Assembly: GCF_900142895.1 (NCBI RefSeq)
Contig: NZ_LT670847.1
Span: 682,001-746,000 of the forward strand
Length of the DNA stretch: 64,000 bases
Direction: 5' to 3'
DNA from: Vreelandella subglaciescola
GTDB lineage: Bacteria; Pseudomonadota; Gammaproteobacteria; Pseudomonadales; Halomonadaceae
Shown here piece by piece: positions 10,501 through 20,848 of this stretch. The position numbers were made by a program, and so were the translations under genes. Within the stretch, counting starts at the first letter, position 1, and every line of letters starts with the position of its first letter. The notes under the pieces are model-generated. The model was not told the origin of the DNA. It searched no databases and worked only from the letters and a program-made list of their open reading frames with translations.

Positions 10501-11457
10501 GAGCACCACCTGTTTCTCCGCCTGTGAGAGGACAATCTCGGGTATATCAAGCTGTAAGCGCGCATCCTCAAGCCGGCCCGACTGCCACCGCGCCCACAGG
10601 CGCGAGCGGCCGCCGGCAAGCGCCAGTTGCGGTACGTAGTCCGGGCGTATCAGCTCGGCAAGAGCCGTCAGGTGCTCAAGCTGCATGTCCAGCTGCAGGG
10701 CAGCGGAAAAGTTTTTCAGCCCTGCGCTGCCCGGTCGCACATCGGCCTTGAAACTTGCCGCCGGCAAGCCGAGGGAGGATTCTTGACGAGTCGGTTCGTC
10801 GCTAGCGCGTTCTTCGATAGAGGGTTCGTCGCTGGCTAACAGCTGTGAGGCAATCGCCACGGAGCCGGCCAGACGAATGCGCTTCTCGCTGCCGCTCAAC
10901 ATCAGCTCAGGGGCGCTTAGGGTGGCGTTGTTATCGCCGTCGTGCATCATCACACGGGTGTCGGTGACCCACAGACGCTGGCGCAGTATCAGCCGCGTCC
11001 AGGCATCGATGGTATCCAGATCAACCGTGGGTTCAGGGGCAAAATAAAGCGGCAGTTTGGCCGGCTCGGGCCACTGCCAGGCAAGCCCTTCGCCACGATA
11101 AAGGTGCAGCCTGAAGCCATCCATGCGCGCCTGGCTGAACACCGGCGCCAGCGCACGCAGCGAGCGCCATACGTCCAGCCGCAGGCGCAGTGTATCGAGG
11201 GAAAACAGCGGGGCATCGGGAAGTTCAGCGCGAACGCCCTGCACCTCCAGGCTCAGGCCTTCACGCTCCACGGCAACCGAGAGCGTTTCAATACTCACCG
11301 GCGCGTCGAGGTGCGTTTGCAAAAACGCTTCAATATGCGGGGTCAGCGCATCCGCCTGGCTAGCCAGCAGGCGCAACACCAGCAGCAACACGGCCAGCGT
11401 GCCCAGGCACCAAGCCAGCAACACCAGGCACCCCTTTCGCAGCGCGTGCATCGTCAT
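7531..11457 (-). CDS. yhdP: AsmA-like envelope protein YhdP
   Basis: YhdP is one of the large AsmA-like proteins (with TamB and YdbH) that form a hydrophobic bridge for phospholipid transport to the outer membrane. The 1308-residue product has one N-terminal membrane anchor (about residues 9-31) and then a very long periplasmic beta-rich region of the DUF3971/AsmA C-terminal type, ending near [20 protein letters not shown]. Residues around 215 contain an acidic insert in which ASDEP occurs twice. The length is typical (E. coli about 1266). It starts 4 bp after the rng stop and overlaps tldD by 4 bases. Confidence 0.93.
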   Translation of the reverse strand: MTMHALRKGCLVLLAWCLGTLAVLLLVLRLLASQADALTPHIEAFLQTHLDAPVSIETLSVAVEREGLSLEVQGVRAELPDAPLFSLDTLRLRLDVWRSLRALAPVFSQARMDGFRLHLYRGEGLAWQWPEPAKLPLYFAPEPTVDLDTIDAWTRLILRQRLWVTDTRVMMHDGDNNATLSAPELMLSGSEKRIRLAGSVAIASQLLASDEPSIEERASDEPTRQESSLGLPAASFKADVRPGSAGLKNFSAALQLDMQLEHLTALAELIRPDYVPQLALAGGRSRLWARWQSGRLEDARLQLDIPEIVLSQAEKQVVLNKLHARGQWRREGDGGEAWLSGDVEGAKRVDPDRHKAPTLPKRWHLTHQAGDWQLRTSGFELDSLAAWGDYVVLPESLTRPLQALAPRGQVTGLQIGQQNGEWCVDAALHDLAVSPWDEAPGGGPVDAWVEARDLRGRVAFSGGADSTLNFPEIFNQPMRLERADGEVQWVYDGSALSISGKRLRAQWNGARVQGEFGLTAGGPQEQLGLDLAFQNVDAVNHPLVGWLPMKAFDNDLSQWLANGVSGHVEDGTLKIATPIAKTLDLEDINTTLELDVTQGSLPIAPGWPQLSDIQGHLRLDQNALEANVAQVQSHGVRASDGQVDLGVTSGQLRISGALDADADALRAFFLAAPALGAADLLEDIQAEGAVQGDVELALALDDIEALTLDISASPQLQQLTYTPLGVGLNKVRGDIVWQQRGEQGALLGTANAELLGGDISADFTPDQVALNGNADIVEWLGVAGMAPDAAAQLAAGRTRWQGTLDFGESPSLRLESDLEGVRIKLPAPFSKTANARWPWTLDATFADGRIESRLSDVAYFRGRLVGERLAGNLNLGTQAARPPAWPSRRGWQVNAGAREIAPLDWRSVAGLFPADTGASARGRAADEQGAAPLGLSLDTPCVKYCGKCLGSVAATGQRRANGEVDLALDGSVLSGNLRYRPGTAQPLDVTVGRLVVDKLLALPEARRSASQSAGPGPENWLQAVKTRVPAPAAMPEWLTDLPAGRLRVADIVVGEKRFGPLTAYWQAGRHQFTLAPVGLTLGELSARGELSWSGSSVTSQTRADLTLAGGDVGTALARLDQPIAMRSESTQVAATLEWPGAPWQFALSRAGGNISTDIRDGRFVTLDSPSARLVGLLNFDNILRRLRLDFSDVTGKGTAFNRVSGEADVAGGLLRLRGPLTIDAPATTMRLTGSVDLLERELDQRLGVTLPISQSLPLAALAAGAPVVGGALFVAHTLFGDALERATTIHYRLEGPWASPDITLEGSQ

Positions 11458-11461
11458 CGGC

Positions 11462-12925
11462 CTACATCAGTACGATGTCGTACTGCTCTTGTGAATAGTG
11501 CTGCTCAACCTGAAAGCGGATGGTTTTGTTGATGAACGTTTCCAGATCGGCCACCGACGTCGATTCTTCGTCAAGTAGACGATCCACCACCGCCTGGGAG
11601 GCCAGCACCATATAGGTTTCGGCGCTATACGCCCGCTCTTCGCGCAGAATCTCGCGAAAGATTTCGTAGCACACCGTTTCCGGCGTTTTCAGCTTGCCGC
11701 GACCGTCGCAGGTGGGGCAAGCCTCGCACAGCGTCTGCGCCAGGCTCTCCCGGGTGCGTTTGCGGGTTAGCTGCACCAGCCCAAGCTCGGTCACGCCGGT
11801 ACACTTGGTCTTAGCATGGTCGCGCTCCAGCGCTTTTTCCAGCAGGCGCAGCACCTGACGCTGATGTTCGACGTCTTCCATATCGATAAAGTCGATGATG
11901 ATGATGCCGCCGAGGTTACGCAGCCTGAGCTGGCGGGCAATGGAAGTGGCCGCTTCCAGATTGGTCTTGAAAATGGTTTCTTCAAGATTGCGGTGCCCGA
12001 CAAAGCCGCCGGTATTGACGTCGATGGTAGTCATCGCTTCGGTCGGGTCGATCACCAGATAGCCGCCGGACTTCAGCTGTACCTTGCGGCTCAGCGCCTT
12101 CTGGATTTCATCTTCAACGCTGTACAAATCAAAGATGGGTCGCTCGCCGGGATAATATTCAATACGCTCGACGGCGGTGGGCATGAATTCACGGGCAAAC
12201 TCCACCAGCCGGGTAAAGTTTTCCCGCGAGTCGATGCGCACTTTTTCGATATCCTCGCGCATCACGTCGCGCAGCGTGCGGATGAACAGCGGCAGGTCGT
12301 CGTAAATCACCGAGGGCGGTGCCGCGGTGATCTTGCGCTCGCTCACTTTCTGCCACAGGCGCAGTAAAAAATAGATGTCACTTGCCAGCTCCTCATCGCC
12401 GACGTTTTCCGCGGCGGTACGCACGATAAAACCACCGCTGGCGTCCACGTCCTGCCCGGCAACGCTTTGCTCGAGCAGACGACGCAGCCGCTCGCGCTCG
12501 CGCTCGTCTTCAATGCGCTGGGAAACGCCGTGGTGAGACGAGTCCGGCATATACACCAGATAGCGCGAGGGAATCGACAGGTGTGTGGTCAGCCGCGCAC
12601 CCTTGGAGCCGATCGGGTCCTTGGTGACCTGTACCACCAGCGCCTGACCTTCATGCAGCAGCTGGGCGATGGTGAGTTGCTCGTCGGCGGGCGTTCCCGA
12701 TGGCATGACTTCATGGGCGTGAATGAAGGCCGCGCGCTCAAGGCCAATGTCGATAAAGGCGGCCTGCATGCCCGGCAAAACGCGCACCACCTTGCCTTTA
12801 TAGATATTACCCGCGATGCCACGACGACAGGCGCGTTCGATCAGCGCTTCCTGGAGCACGCCGTTTTCCACCAGCGCAACGCGGGTTTCCATCGGCGTTA
12901 AATTGATGAGGACTTCACCACTCAT
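11462..12925 (-). CDS. rng: Ribonuclease G
   Basis: RNase G matures the 5' end of 16S rRNA and helps degrade mRNA. The 487-residue protein begins with the family N-terminus (MSGEVLINLTPMETRVALVE). It has an S1-like domain (GNIYKGKVVRVLPGMQAAFIDIG), the DNase I-like catalytic block (TTIDVNTGGFVG, then IIIIDFIDM) and the zinc-link CPTC at residues 403-406. It lacks the long C-terminal scaffold of RNase E, so it is RNase G. AAGGA lies 7 bases before the ATG. It follows mreD directly; maf, often found between them, is absent. Confidence 0.96.
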   Translation of the reverse strand: MSGEVLINLTPMETRVALVENGVLQEALIERACRRGIAGNIYKGKVVRVLPGMQAAFIDIGLERAAFIHAHEVMPSGTPADEQLTIAQLLHEGQALVVQVTKDPIGSKGARLTTHLSIPSRYLVYMPDSSHHGVSQRIEDERERERLRRLLEQSVAGQDVDASGGFIVRTAAENVGDEELASDIYFLLRLWQKVSERKITAAPPSVIYDDLPLFIRTLRDVMREDIEKVRIDSRENFTRLVEFAREFMPTAVERIEYYPGERPIFDLYSVEDEIQKALSRKVQLKSGGYLVIDPTEAMTTIDVNTGGFVGHRNLEETIFKTNLEAATSIARQLRLRNLGGIIIIDFIDMEDVEHQRQVLRLLEKALERDHAKTKCTGVTELGLVQLTRKRTRESLAQTLCEACPTCDGRGKLKTPETVCYEIFREILREERAYSAETYMVLASQAVVDRLLDEESTSVADLETFINKTIRFQVEQHYSQEQYDIVLM

Positions 12926-12999
12926 GCAGCATTCCTTATTAATTCACAGCAAGCGGAAATTCACGGTAAACGACCATGCCACGGTGCCTTCCTGGCACT

Positions 13000-13488
13000 T
13001 CACTTCGCACCGCTACGTGATTCAATGGCGCGCAACAGCGTGGCAAGCCACGGCCACAACAGCGCACTGGAAAGCGCTGGCAGCAAAAACGCCAGATGAA
13101 TGGAAAAATCGCCCCACAGGGTTCTCACCCACTGCTCAACCAGCTGCACGATACCCAGCAGCACCAATACCAGCACCGCCTGCTGCACCAGCGAATAAGT
13201 ACGAAACCGCGGATACACCAGCGCGCATAAAAACGCCAGCAACGAGAGCACCAGCGCGCTTTGCCCCAGCGCCCCGCCCTGGGTCAGATCCAGCAGAATG
13301 CCCAGTACAAAGCCGTGCAGCACGCCTACTCGCTCCGGGGCGCGCATGCAGCCGTAAATCAGCATCAGCCCGAGCCAGTCAGGCCGGTAAACCTGCCAGC
13401 CTTCCGCCAGCGGCATCACCTGCAAGCATAGCGCCAGCAGCAGAGCCAGCCAGATCACGGGGAGCGATACGTGGGACGCACGAGCCAT
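13000..13488 (-). CDS. mreD: Rod shape-determining protein MreD
   Basis: MreD is the integral membrane member of the MreBCD elongasome that directs lateral peptidoglycan synthesis. The 162-residue protein is strongly hydrophobic with about five membrane segments. The family block is FVLGILLDLTQGGALGQSALVLSLLAF. Its ATG shares one base with the mreC stop (TGATG), so it is coupled to mreC. Length is normal. The 74-bp gap to rng shows nothing recognisable. Confidence 0.94.
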   Translation of the reverse strand: MARASHVSLPVIWLALLLALCLQVMPLAEGWQVYRPDWLGLMLIYGCMRAPERVGVLHGFVLGILLDLTQGGALGQSALVLSLLAFLCALVYPRFRTYSLVQQAVLVLVLLGIVQLVEQWVRTLWGDFSIHLAFLLPALSSALLWPWLATLLRAIESRSGAK

Positions 13489-14432
13489 CAGGGAGTCCTC
13501 GCGGTATCAGGAGCCGATAACGTGTTGGCGATGCGCTGTGCGCTACTCAGGGCAGCGCCGCTGATGGCCAGGCTATCGCCCCAGGGGCTATCTGCCTCGG
13601 TTTTGCGCGGCGGTGGAAACAGCAGCAGAAAATGCCGTGAACGCTCAAGCTGCGCCAGCGGCCTGGCCGTTACCCGAGCAAACGGCCGGCCGGGGTCGTG
13701 AAACACCTCGGTGACCTGCGCTACCGGGTAGCCTTCGGGAAAACGTCCGGCCAGCCCCGAGGTGGTCAGCAGATCGTCTTTGCGAATATCAGCCGTGTCA
13801 GGCACATGGAGCACCTTGACCTTGCCGTAGCGACCGGCGCCCTGAACGATAAAGCGCAGCCCGTTGCGATTGATCTGTACCGGCAAAGCGTGGCTGGCAT
13901 CGGCCAGCAACAATACCCGGCTGGAATAGGCGGACACTGCCGTAATCTGGCCCACCAGGCCAAAGGCATCAATCACCGGCTGGCCCACATAGGCACCGTT
14001 GCGCCGCCCCCGGTCAACGACCATGCGGTGGCTGAAGGGGTCGTTATCCAGTGAGATGAGTTCGGCCGTGATATAGGGAATATCCCGCTTCTGCGCGGCG
14101 TTGAGCACATTACGCAGCTCGGCATTTTCCGCCTGCAGGCTGGCCATACGCTGGCCACGATGGGACAGCGTGAGCATTTTTTCGCGCAGGCGGCGGTTTT
14201 CATCCATCAGCTCCTGCTGTTCGGACAGCGCCACCGTGCCCCAGCTCAGCAGGTCACTGGGCACGCTCACCACCCACTGAATGGGTGCCACGACGGTGGA
14301 CAGCTGCGCGCGCAGGGTTTCCATACGCGAAAAATGCTGGTCGGCAAACATCAGTGCGCTTGCCGCCAGCACGCAGAAAAACAGCCGGTAACCGGGCACA
14401 TACCCGTCGGAAAACAGCGGTTTAATAAGCAA
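13488..14432 (-). CDS. mreC: Rod shape-determining protein MreC
   Basis: MreC is a bitopic membrane protein whose periplasmic domain links MreB filaments to cell-wall synthases. The 314-residue product has one membrane segment (about residues 16-31), a coiled coil (about residues 70-115, ELMDENRRLREKML ... LQAENAELRNVL) and a beta-rich domain with RGRRNGAYVGQPVID and the conserved LLTTSGLAGRFPEGYPVA. A proline/alanine-rich tail follows. It lies 24 bp after mreB in the usual mreB-mreC-mreD order. Confidence 0.95.
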   Translation of the reverse strand: MLIKPLFSDGYVPGYRLFFCVLAASALMFADQHFSRMETLRAQLSTVVAPIQWVVSVPSDLLSWGTVALSEQQELMDENRRLREKMLTLSHRGQRMASLQAENAELRNVLNAAQKRDIPYITAELISLDNDPFSHRMVVDRGRRNGAYVGQPVIDAFGLVGQITAVSAYSSRVLLLADASHALPVQINRNGLRFIVQGAGRYGKVKVLHVPDTADIRKDDLLTTSGLAGRFPEGYPVAQVTEVFHDPGRPFARVTARPLAQLERSRHFLLLFPPPRKTEADSPWGDSLAISGAALSSAQRIANTLSAPDTARTP

Positions 14433-14456
14433 TCCTCCGCACAGCCACCGCCGCGA

Positions 14457-15506
<1,050 letters not shown>

Positions 15507-15713
15507 CTAGTGCTGACCGGGAACCCTGTGCGGAGGCAAACGGTATCACCGCAACCCCCCGTCGGCAACCACGCAGCGCATCAACACTGCCCGTAAGCGC
15601 CAATATATGCTACCTTTTGCGCCACTTTTGGCACCCCCGAACGGTGCCGCCAAATCCGGCAGCGCGCAGACCACCCGCGCGCGCCACCCACCTTGCATGA
15701 GGACACCTCGATC

Positions 15714-16001
15714 ATGGCGCTTGAACAGACCCACGTGCGTCGGGCAGCCCATCTGGCCCGGCTCGATGTAAGCGATGAACAGGCCAACGGCTTTGTTGAC
15801 GACTTGAGCCAGATTCTGGACATGGTCGATCAGCTGCAAAGCGTAGATACCCAGGGCGTCGCTCCGCTTCTTCACCCCCTCGATGCCACCCAGCGTCTGC
15901 GCGCCGATGAAGTGACCGAGACCGATCAGCGCGAGCGCTTCCAGCGCTGTGCGCCGGCGGTGGAAGACGGGCTTTATCTGGTACCCCGCGTAGTTGAGTA
16001 G
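15714..16001 (+). CDS. gatC: Asp-tRNA(Asn)/Glu-tRNA(Gln) amidotransferase subunit C
   Basis: GatC stabilises the GatA-GatB complex, which amidates mischarged Glu-tRNA(Gln) and/or Asp-tRNA(Asn). The 95-residue protein has the family pattern: HVRRAAHLARLDVSDEQ at the N-terminus, the central LSQILDMVDQLQSVDTQGV, and the C-terminal RCAPAVEDGLYLVPRVVE, with the ending usual for GatC. The frame is open from 15693, but ATG 15714 gives the family N-terminus and has AGGA about 10 bases upstream. gatA and gatB follow, so all three subunits are encoded together. Confidence 0.95.
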   Translation: MALEQTHVRRAAHLARLDVSDEQANGFVDDLSQILDMVDQLQSVDTQGVAPLLHPLDATQRLRADEVTETDQRERFQRCAPAVEDGLYLVPRVVE

Positions 16002-16102
16002 TTGAATAGTCAGCGCCCTGATGACGGCGTTTGAGCGGTCTTCCCGCTTATCTCACCCTGTTTTGTTACCCCGTGTCTTTATTCCATCGGAGCCTGTGGG
16101 CC

Positions 16103-17563
16103 ATGTCTGACCACACTTTAACGTCGCTTGCGGCCGCGCTGAAAAACGGCGACGCCTCAAGCCGCGAGTTGACCACCGACTATCTGAAACGCATTGAGCG
16201 CGCTGAGCCGACGCTCAACAGCTTTATCAGCGTGACCGCCGAACAGGCGCTTGCCAGCGCCGACGCCGCCGATAAAACCCGTGCCCAAGGCGGCGCCGGT
16301 TACTTGACCGGCGTACCGCTGGCGCTCAAGGATATTTTTTGCACCCAGGGCGTAAAAACCAGCTGCGGTTCAAAAATGCTCGATAACTTTATCGCCCCCT
16401 ATAGCGCCACCGTAGTAGAAAAACTCGACGCCGCCGGCAGCGTGAGTCTGGGCAAGACCAACATGGACGAGTTCGCCATGGGCTCGTCCAACGAGTCCAG
16501 CTTTTACGGCGCGGTCAAAAACCCGTGGGATTTGTCCGCCGTGCCCGGCGGCAGCTCCGGCGGCAGCGCGGCCGCCGTGGCCGCCGGATTGGCGCCGGGG
16601 TCACTGGGTACCGATACCGGCGGCTCGATCCGCCAGCCGGCCGCCTTTTGCGGCATTACCGGGCTCAAGCCCACCTACGGGCGCGTCTCGCGCTACGGCA
16701 TCATCGCCTACGCATCGAGTCTCGATCAGGCCGGCCCCATGGCCCGCACTGCGGAAGACTGCGCGCACCTCATGACCGCCATTGCCGGCCACGACGCGCG
16801 CGACTCCACCAGCGTCACGCGCACGGTGCCCGACTACGCCGCACAGCTCGATGCACCGCTCGCAGGCCTCAAGATCGGCCTGCCGCAGGAATACTTCGGC
16901 GACGGCCTCGACCCCGCGGTTGCTACTGCGGTGCGCGGCGCGGTCAAAGTGTACGAGACGCTGGGCGCCACGGTGCGCGACGTCAGCCTGCCGCATACCC
17001 GCTACGCCACCTCGGCCTACTACGTGATTGCCCCGGCCGAGGCGTCTTCCAACCTGTCGCGCTTTGACGGCGTGCGCTTTGGCCACCGCTGCGACAACCC
17101 CGAAGACCTGCTCGACCTTTACCTGCGCTCCCGGGCAGAAGGCTTCGGTGAAGAGGTCAAGCGGCGCATCCTGATCGGCACGCACACGCTGTCCGAAGGC
17201 TTTTTTGACGCCTACTACACCAAGGCCCAGCAGGTACGCCGGCTGATTCGTCAGGATTTCCTCGACGCCTTTGACGACGTCGACGTACTGATGGGCCCCA
17301 CCTCGCCCACGCCGGCGTTTGATCTCGGCGCACAGAAAGATCCGGTGTCGATGTACCTGCAGGACATCTACACCATTGCCGTCAATCTGGCCGGCATTCC
17401 CGGCATCAGCGTACCGGCGGGGCTGGTCAACGGCCGTCCGGTGGGGCTGCAGATTCTGGGCACCCACTTTGCCGAAGCCCAGCTGTTAAACGTGGCGCAC
17501 CAGTTCCAGCAGGCTACCGACTGGCATCAACAACGCCCCGCTTTCGCCAAGGAGATCGTCTGA
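16103..17563 (+). CDS. gatA: Asp-tRNA(Asn)/Glu-tRNA(Gln) amidotransferase subunit A
   Basis: GatA is the glutaminase subunit and belongs to the amidase-signature family. The 486-residue protein has the full catalytic triad: Lys76 (LALKDIF), cis-Ser151 ([16 protein letters not shown]) and nucleophile Ser175 ([16 protein letters not shown]). The frame extends to an ATG at 16031, but the extra 24 residues are unlike the family; ATG 16103 has GGAG 10 bases upstream and gives [13 protein letters not shown], so it is preferred. The stop overlaps the gatB start by one base. Confidence 0.97.
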   Translation: MSDHTLTSLAAALKNGDASSRELTTDYLKRIERAEPTLNSFISVTAEQALASADAADKTRAQGGAGYLTGVPLALKDIFCTQGVKTSCGSKMLDNFIAPYSATVVEKLDAAGSVSLGKTNMDEFAMGSSNESSFYGAVKNPWDLSAVPGGSSGGSAAAVAAGLAPGSLGTDTGGSIRQPAAFCGITGLKPTYGRVSRYGIIAYASSLDQAGPMARTAEDCAHLMTAIAGHDARDSTSVTRTVPDYAAQLDAPLAGLKIGLPQEYFGDGLDPAVATAVRGAVKVYETLGATVRDVSLPHTRYATSAYYVIAPAEASSNLSRFDGVRFGHRCDNPEDLLDLYLRSRAEGFGEEVKRRILIGTHTLSEGFFDAYYTKAQQVRRLIRQDFLDAFDDVDVLMGPTSPTPAFDLGAQKDPVSMYLQDIYTIAVNLAGIPGISVPAGLVNGRPVGLQILGTHFAEAQLLNVAHQFQQATDWHQQRPAFAKEIV

Positions 17564-19017
17564 TGCAATGGGAAACCGTGATTGGGCTTGAGGTCCACGT
17601 TCAGCTCGCCACGCGCTCGAAGATTTTTTCCGGCGCGTCGACCGCATTCGGCGCCGATGCCAACACCCAGGCCTGCGCCGTTGATCTGGGCATGCCCGGT
17701 ACGTTGCCGGTGCTGAATGAACAGGCGGTGACCATGGCCGTACAGTTCGGCCTTGGCGTCAACGCCGAGATTGCCGAGACTTCGGTATTTGACCGCAAAA
17801 ACTACTTTTACGCCGACCTGCCCAAGGGCTATCAGACCAGCCAGATGTACCATCCCATCGTCGGCCCCGGCGTGCTGGACGTGACCCTTGACGACGGTGC
17901 CGCCAAGCGCATTCGTATTCACCACGCGCATCTGGAAGAAGATGCCGGCAAGTCGCTCCACGAAGATTTTCACGGCATGACCGGCATCGATCTCAACCGC
18001 GCCGGCACGCCGCTGCTGGAAATCGTCTCCGAGCCCGACATGCGCTCGGCCAAAGAAGCTACCGCCTACCTCCGGGCGATTCACGCCATCGTCACCTATC
18101 TGGGTATTTCCGATGGCAACATGGCCGAAGGTTCGATGCGCTGCGACGTCAACGTCTCCGTGCGCCCCAAAGGACAGGCCGAGTTCGGCACCCGCGCCGA
18201 GATCAAAAACGTCAACTCTTTCCGCTTTGTCGAGCGCGCCGTCGCCTTTGAGGTCGAGCGCCAGATCGAGCTGATCGAAGACGGCGGCACCGTGGTGCAG
18301 GAAACCCGCCTGTACGACCCCGACCGCGACGAAACCCGCAGCATGCGCACCAAGGAAGAAGCCAACGACTACCGCTACTTCCCCTGCCCCGATCTGCTGC
18401 CGATCGTGCTCGACCAGGCTTACATCGATCACCTGCGCGCAGGCCTGCCCGAGCTTCCCGACGCCAAGCGCGAACGCTTTGAAAGCAAGCTGGGACTCTC
18501 CGCCTACGACGCCTCGGTGATTGCCGCCAGCCGCGATATGGCCGACTACTTTGAAGACGTCAACGGCGTCTGCGGCGATGCCAAGCAGGCAGCCAACTGG
18601 GTACAGGGCGCACTCTCGGGCGCGCTCAATCGCGAGCACCTCGACATTCGCCAAAGTCCGGTATCAGCGCACCAACTGGGCGAGCTGATTAGCCGCGTAC
18701 TTGACGACACCATCAACGGCAAAGCCGCCAAGCAGGTGTTTCAGGCGCTGTGGGACGGCGAGGGTGAAAGCGCTGACGCTGTCATCGAGGCCAAAGGACT
18801 CAAACAGGTTACCGATACCGGCGCGATCGAAGCCATGATCGACGACGTGATCGCCCAGAGCCCCCAGCAGGTGACGCAGTACGTGGAAGCCGAGCCGGAC
18901 AAGCGCGGCAAGATGATTGGCTACTTTGTCGGTCAGGTGATGAAAGCCTCGCGCGGCACGGCCAACCCCCAGCAGGTCAACCAGCTGCTCAAGGAAAAGC
19001 TCGACGCGCTGGTGTAG
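17563..19017 (+). CDS. gatB: Asp-tRNA(Asn)/Glu-tRNA(Gln) amidotransferase subunit B
   Basis: GatB binds the mischarged tRNA and activates it with ATP; ammonia reaches it from GatA. The 484-residue protein opens with the family sequence [20 protein letters not shown]. It contains [16 protein letters not shown] and the tRNA-binding signature [20 protein letters not shown]. The C-terminal YqeY-like helical tail ends in [16 protein letters not shown]. Coupled to gatA by TGATG. A REP-like hairpin array follows directly and may end the transcript. Confidence 0.98.
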   Translation: MQWETVIGLEVHVQLATRSKIFSGASTAFGADANTQACAVDLGMPGTLPVLNEQAVTMAVQFGLGVNAEIAETSVFDRKNYFYADLPKGYQTSQMYHPIVGPGVLDVTLDDGAAKRIRIHHAHLEEDAGKSLHEDFHGMTGIDLNRAGTPLLEIVSEPDMRSAKEATAYLRAIHAIVTYLGISDGNMAEGSMRCDVNVSVRPKGQAEFGTRAEIKNVNSFRFVERAVAFEVERQIELIEDGGTVVQETRLYDPDRDETRSMRTKEEANDYRYFPCPDLLPIVLDQAYIDHLRAGLPELPDAKRERFESKLGLSAYDASVIAASRDMADYFEDVNGVCGDAKQAANWVQGALSGALNREHLDIRQSPVSAHQLGELISRVLDDTINGKAAKQVFQALWDGEGESADAVIEAKGLKQVTDTGAIEAMIDDVIAQSPQQVTQYVEAEPDKRGKMIGYFVGQVMKASRGTANPQQVNQLLKEKLDALV

Positions 19018-19035
19018 CGAGGTTGCTACCACCAA

Positions 19036-19141
19036 TCGTAGGAGGGCAATTTATTGCGCGACGGCGCTGCCAAGCGCCTCGGGTTTACCAACCCCGGCAG
19101 GCCGCTGGCCTGCTTCGCCCGGCATAGCCGGCCTCCTACGA
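19036..19141. repeat. REP-like element of five hairpins inside a terminal inverted repeat
   Basis: The terminal arms are TCGTAGGAG (19036-19044) and CTCCTACGA (19133-19141), a perfect 9-bp inverted repeat. Five perfect stem-loops sit in a row between them: 19046-19057 (5-bp stem, 2-base loop), 19063-19078 (6-bp, loop GCCA), 19081-19094 (5-bp, loop TACC), 19097-19113 (7-bp, loop GCT) and 19119-19131 (5-bp, loop ATA). The element lies between the convergent genes gatB and sixA and codes for nothing. This is the architecture of dispersed REP/BIME elements. No second copy is seen in the window, so dispersal is inferred. Confidence 0.8.
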
Positions 19142-19166
19142 AAACCGGGGATTGCCACCCAGCCCA

Positions 19167-19631
19167 CTACGGCGCGGTAAAGCGCACCAGCTGCGCGCAG
19201 CCGCCGGCCCACACCTCGGATGCAAGCTCGGCGATGCCTGCGGTGGGAAACGCCCTGCCTTGATCCTCGCGGCCCGCCACCAGCAGTCCGGTCAACTCGG
19301 CTACCAGCGGCATGTGGCTGACCACCAGCAGGTTGCCCGGCTGCTCGATCAGCCAGTCGCAAAACGCCTGGGGCGACCCCTCCGAGGTAATGCTGCCAAG
19401 CGTTTCCACCTCCAGTCCCAGCGCTTCGCCCATGGCGTTTGCAGTTTGCTGCGCGCGGGCAAAAGGACTGGCGATAATTCGCGTGACCGCCAATTCACTG
19501 CCCTGCGAATGCCGTGCCAGCCAGCTCGCCATGGTGGCTGCCTCCCGCTCGCCGCGGGGCGTCAACCGGCGGGCGCTGTCGGGCACGCCGTTGGCAGCCT
19601 CGCCGTGGCGCATGATCCACAGCCGGCTCAT
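19167..19631 (-). CDS. sixA: Phosphohistidine phosphatase SixA
   Basis: SixA is a small histidine-phosphatase-superfamily enzyme. In E. coli it removes phosphate from phosphohistidine proteins, including NPr of the nitrogen PTS, whose gene is also in this window. The 154-residue protein has the RHG motif (RHGEAANG, His9), the arginine block [10 protein letters not shown] and the second catalytic histidine His106 (VVSHMPLV). It overlaps gpsA by 4 bases (ATGA), so the two are coupled. Confidence 0.92.
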   Translation of the reverse strand: MSRLWIMRHGEAANGVPDSARRLTPRGEREAATMASWLARHSQGSELAVTRIIASPFARAQQTANAMGEALGLEVETLGSITSEGSPQAFCDWLIEQPGNLLVVSHMPLVAELTGLLVAGREDQGRAFPTAGIAELASEVWAGGCAQLVRFTAP

Positions 19632-20722
19632 TGCTCACCCCCGGTTTCCTGATGCCCTGTCGCTTCACGGTGGGCCTTTTGCACATCGGCCTGGGGCAGC
19701 ACAAACTCCACGTCGGTACTCTGCTCACCGGTCATCAATGCGCCGGCCATCTGCTTGGCCGGCACGCCTTTAAACAACACGCGGTCAAGCCCTTCGGCAA
19801 GCGGCATGTAAACGCCGATTTCCGCCGCCTTGGCGCATACCAGCCGCACCGTATTGACCCCTTCGGCCACCTGCCCCAGCGCTTCGACGGCCTGTTCCAG
19901 CGTGCGGCCTTCGCCCATGGCGTAGCCCACGCGGTAGTTGCGCGACAGGCTCGACGAGCAGGTGACGATCAAATCACCCACGCCGGAAAGTCCCAGAAAC
20001 GTCATGGGGTTGGCGCCCTGCGCCACGGCAAAGCGGCTCATTTCGGCCAGCGCCCGGGTCATCAGCATGCTGCGCGTGTTTTCGCCCATGCCCAGTGCCG
20101 CCGCCATCCCCGCGGCAATGGCATAGATGTTTTTCAGCGCGCCGCCAAGCTCAACGCCGTGGCGGTCATTGCTGGCATACACGCGGAAATAGCCGCAGCT
20201 CAACACCTGCTGTACCCGGGTTCGGGTCAACGCATCGGCGCTTGCCACCACCGTGGCCGTGAGCTGTTTATCGGCGATTTCCGAGGCCAGGTTGGGACCG
20301 GCAATCACGCCTACGTGGCTAAAGCCGGTTTCTTCTTCAAGCACCTGGCTCATCAGCATGAAGCTGTCCGCTTCGATGCCTTTGGTGGTGCTGACCAGGA
20401 TCTGCTCGGGGCGCAGCCACTGTTTGGCCGCCTTTACCACGCTGCGAAACGCTTTGGAAGGAATCGCAATCAGCACCAGCTCGGCGCCATCCAGTACCGC
20501 CTGCATGTCGGTCGAGGCGCATACCGCAGGGTTCATGGCGTAGTCGGGCAAATAGCGCCCGTTGTGGTGTTCGCGATTGATCTGCTCAACCAGCTCGGCA
20601 TCGCGCATCCATTGGCGCACCTCGGCACCGTTGTCCGCAGCGATGCTTGACAGCGCCGTGCCAAAACTGCCGCCACCAAGCACCGCGACCTTGATCGCCA
20701 CGGGGGTCTGCTGTTCCGCCAT
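19628..20722 (-). CDS. gpsA: Glycerol-3-phosphate dehydrogenase [NAD(P)+]
   Basis: GpsA reduces dihydroxyacetone phosphate to sn-glycerol 3-phosphate, the backbone of phospholipids. The 364-residue protein has the N-terminal Rossmann motif GGGSFG at residues 16-21, followed by the family blocks [40 protein letters not shown] (with the catalytic lysine) and [22 protein letters not shown]. The C-terminus is about 25 residues longer than E. coli GpsA, with a polar Gln/Glu/His-rich tail. AGGAC lies 9 bases before the ATG. Confidence 0.96.
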   Translation of the reverse strand: MAEQQTPVAIKVAVLGGGSFGTALSSIAADNGAEVRQWMRDAELVEQINREHHNGRYLPDYAMNPAVCASTDMQAVLDGAELVLIAIPSKAFRSVVKAAKQWLRPEQILVSTTKGIEADSFMLMSQVLEEETGFSHVGVIAGPNLASEIADKQLTATVVASADALTRTRVQQVLSCGYFRVYASNDRHGVELGGALKNIYAIAAGMAAALGMGENTRSMLMTRALAEMSRFAVAQGANPMTFLGLSGVGDLIVTCSSSLSRNYRVGYAMGEGRTLEQAVEALGQVAEGVNTVRLVCAKAAEIGVYMPLAEGLDRVLFKGVPAKQMAGALMTGEQSTDVEFVLPQADVQKAHREATGHQETGGEQ

Positions 20723-20792
20723 AAAAAGGTGTCCTACCGGAAGTGTTGTTAACCAATACGCTTGTTGATCAACACTCTAGCAAACAAACCAG

Positions 20793-20831
20793 AAAAAAAA
20801 CGGCCCGTCAGGGTCACCTGACGAGCCGTTT
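20793..20831 (-). terminator. intrinsic terminator of htpG
   Basis: Read on the minus strand just after the htpG stop: a 12-bp stem (one G-U pair) with a 4-base loop, from 20824-20813 and 20812-20801, followed by a run of eight U at 20800-20793. This is a textbook rho-independent terminator. Confidence 0.93.
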
Positions 20832-20848
20832 GTCTCAACCGCTGCGCA

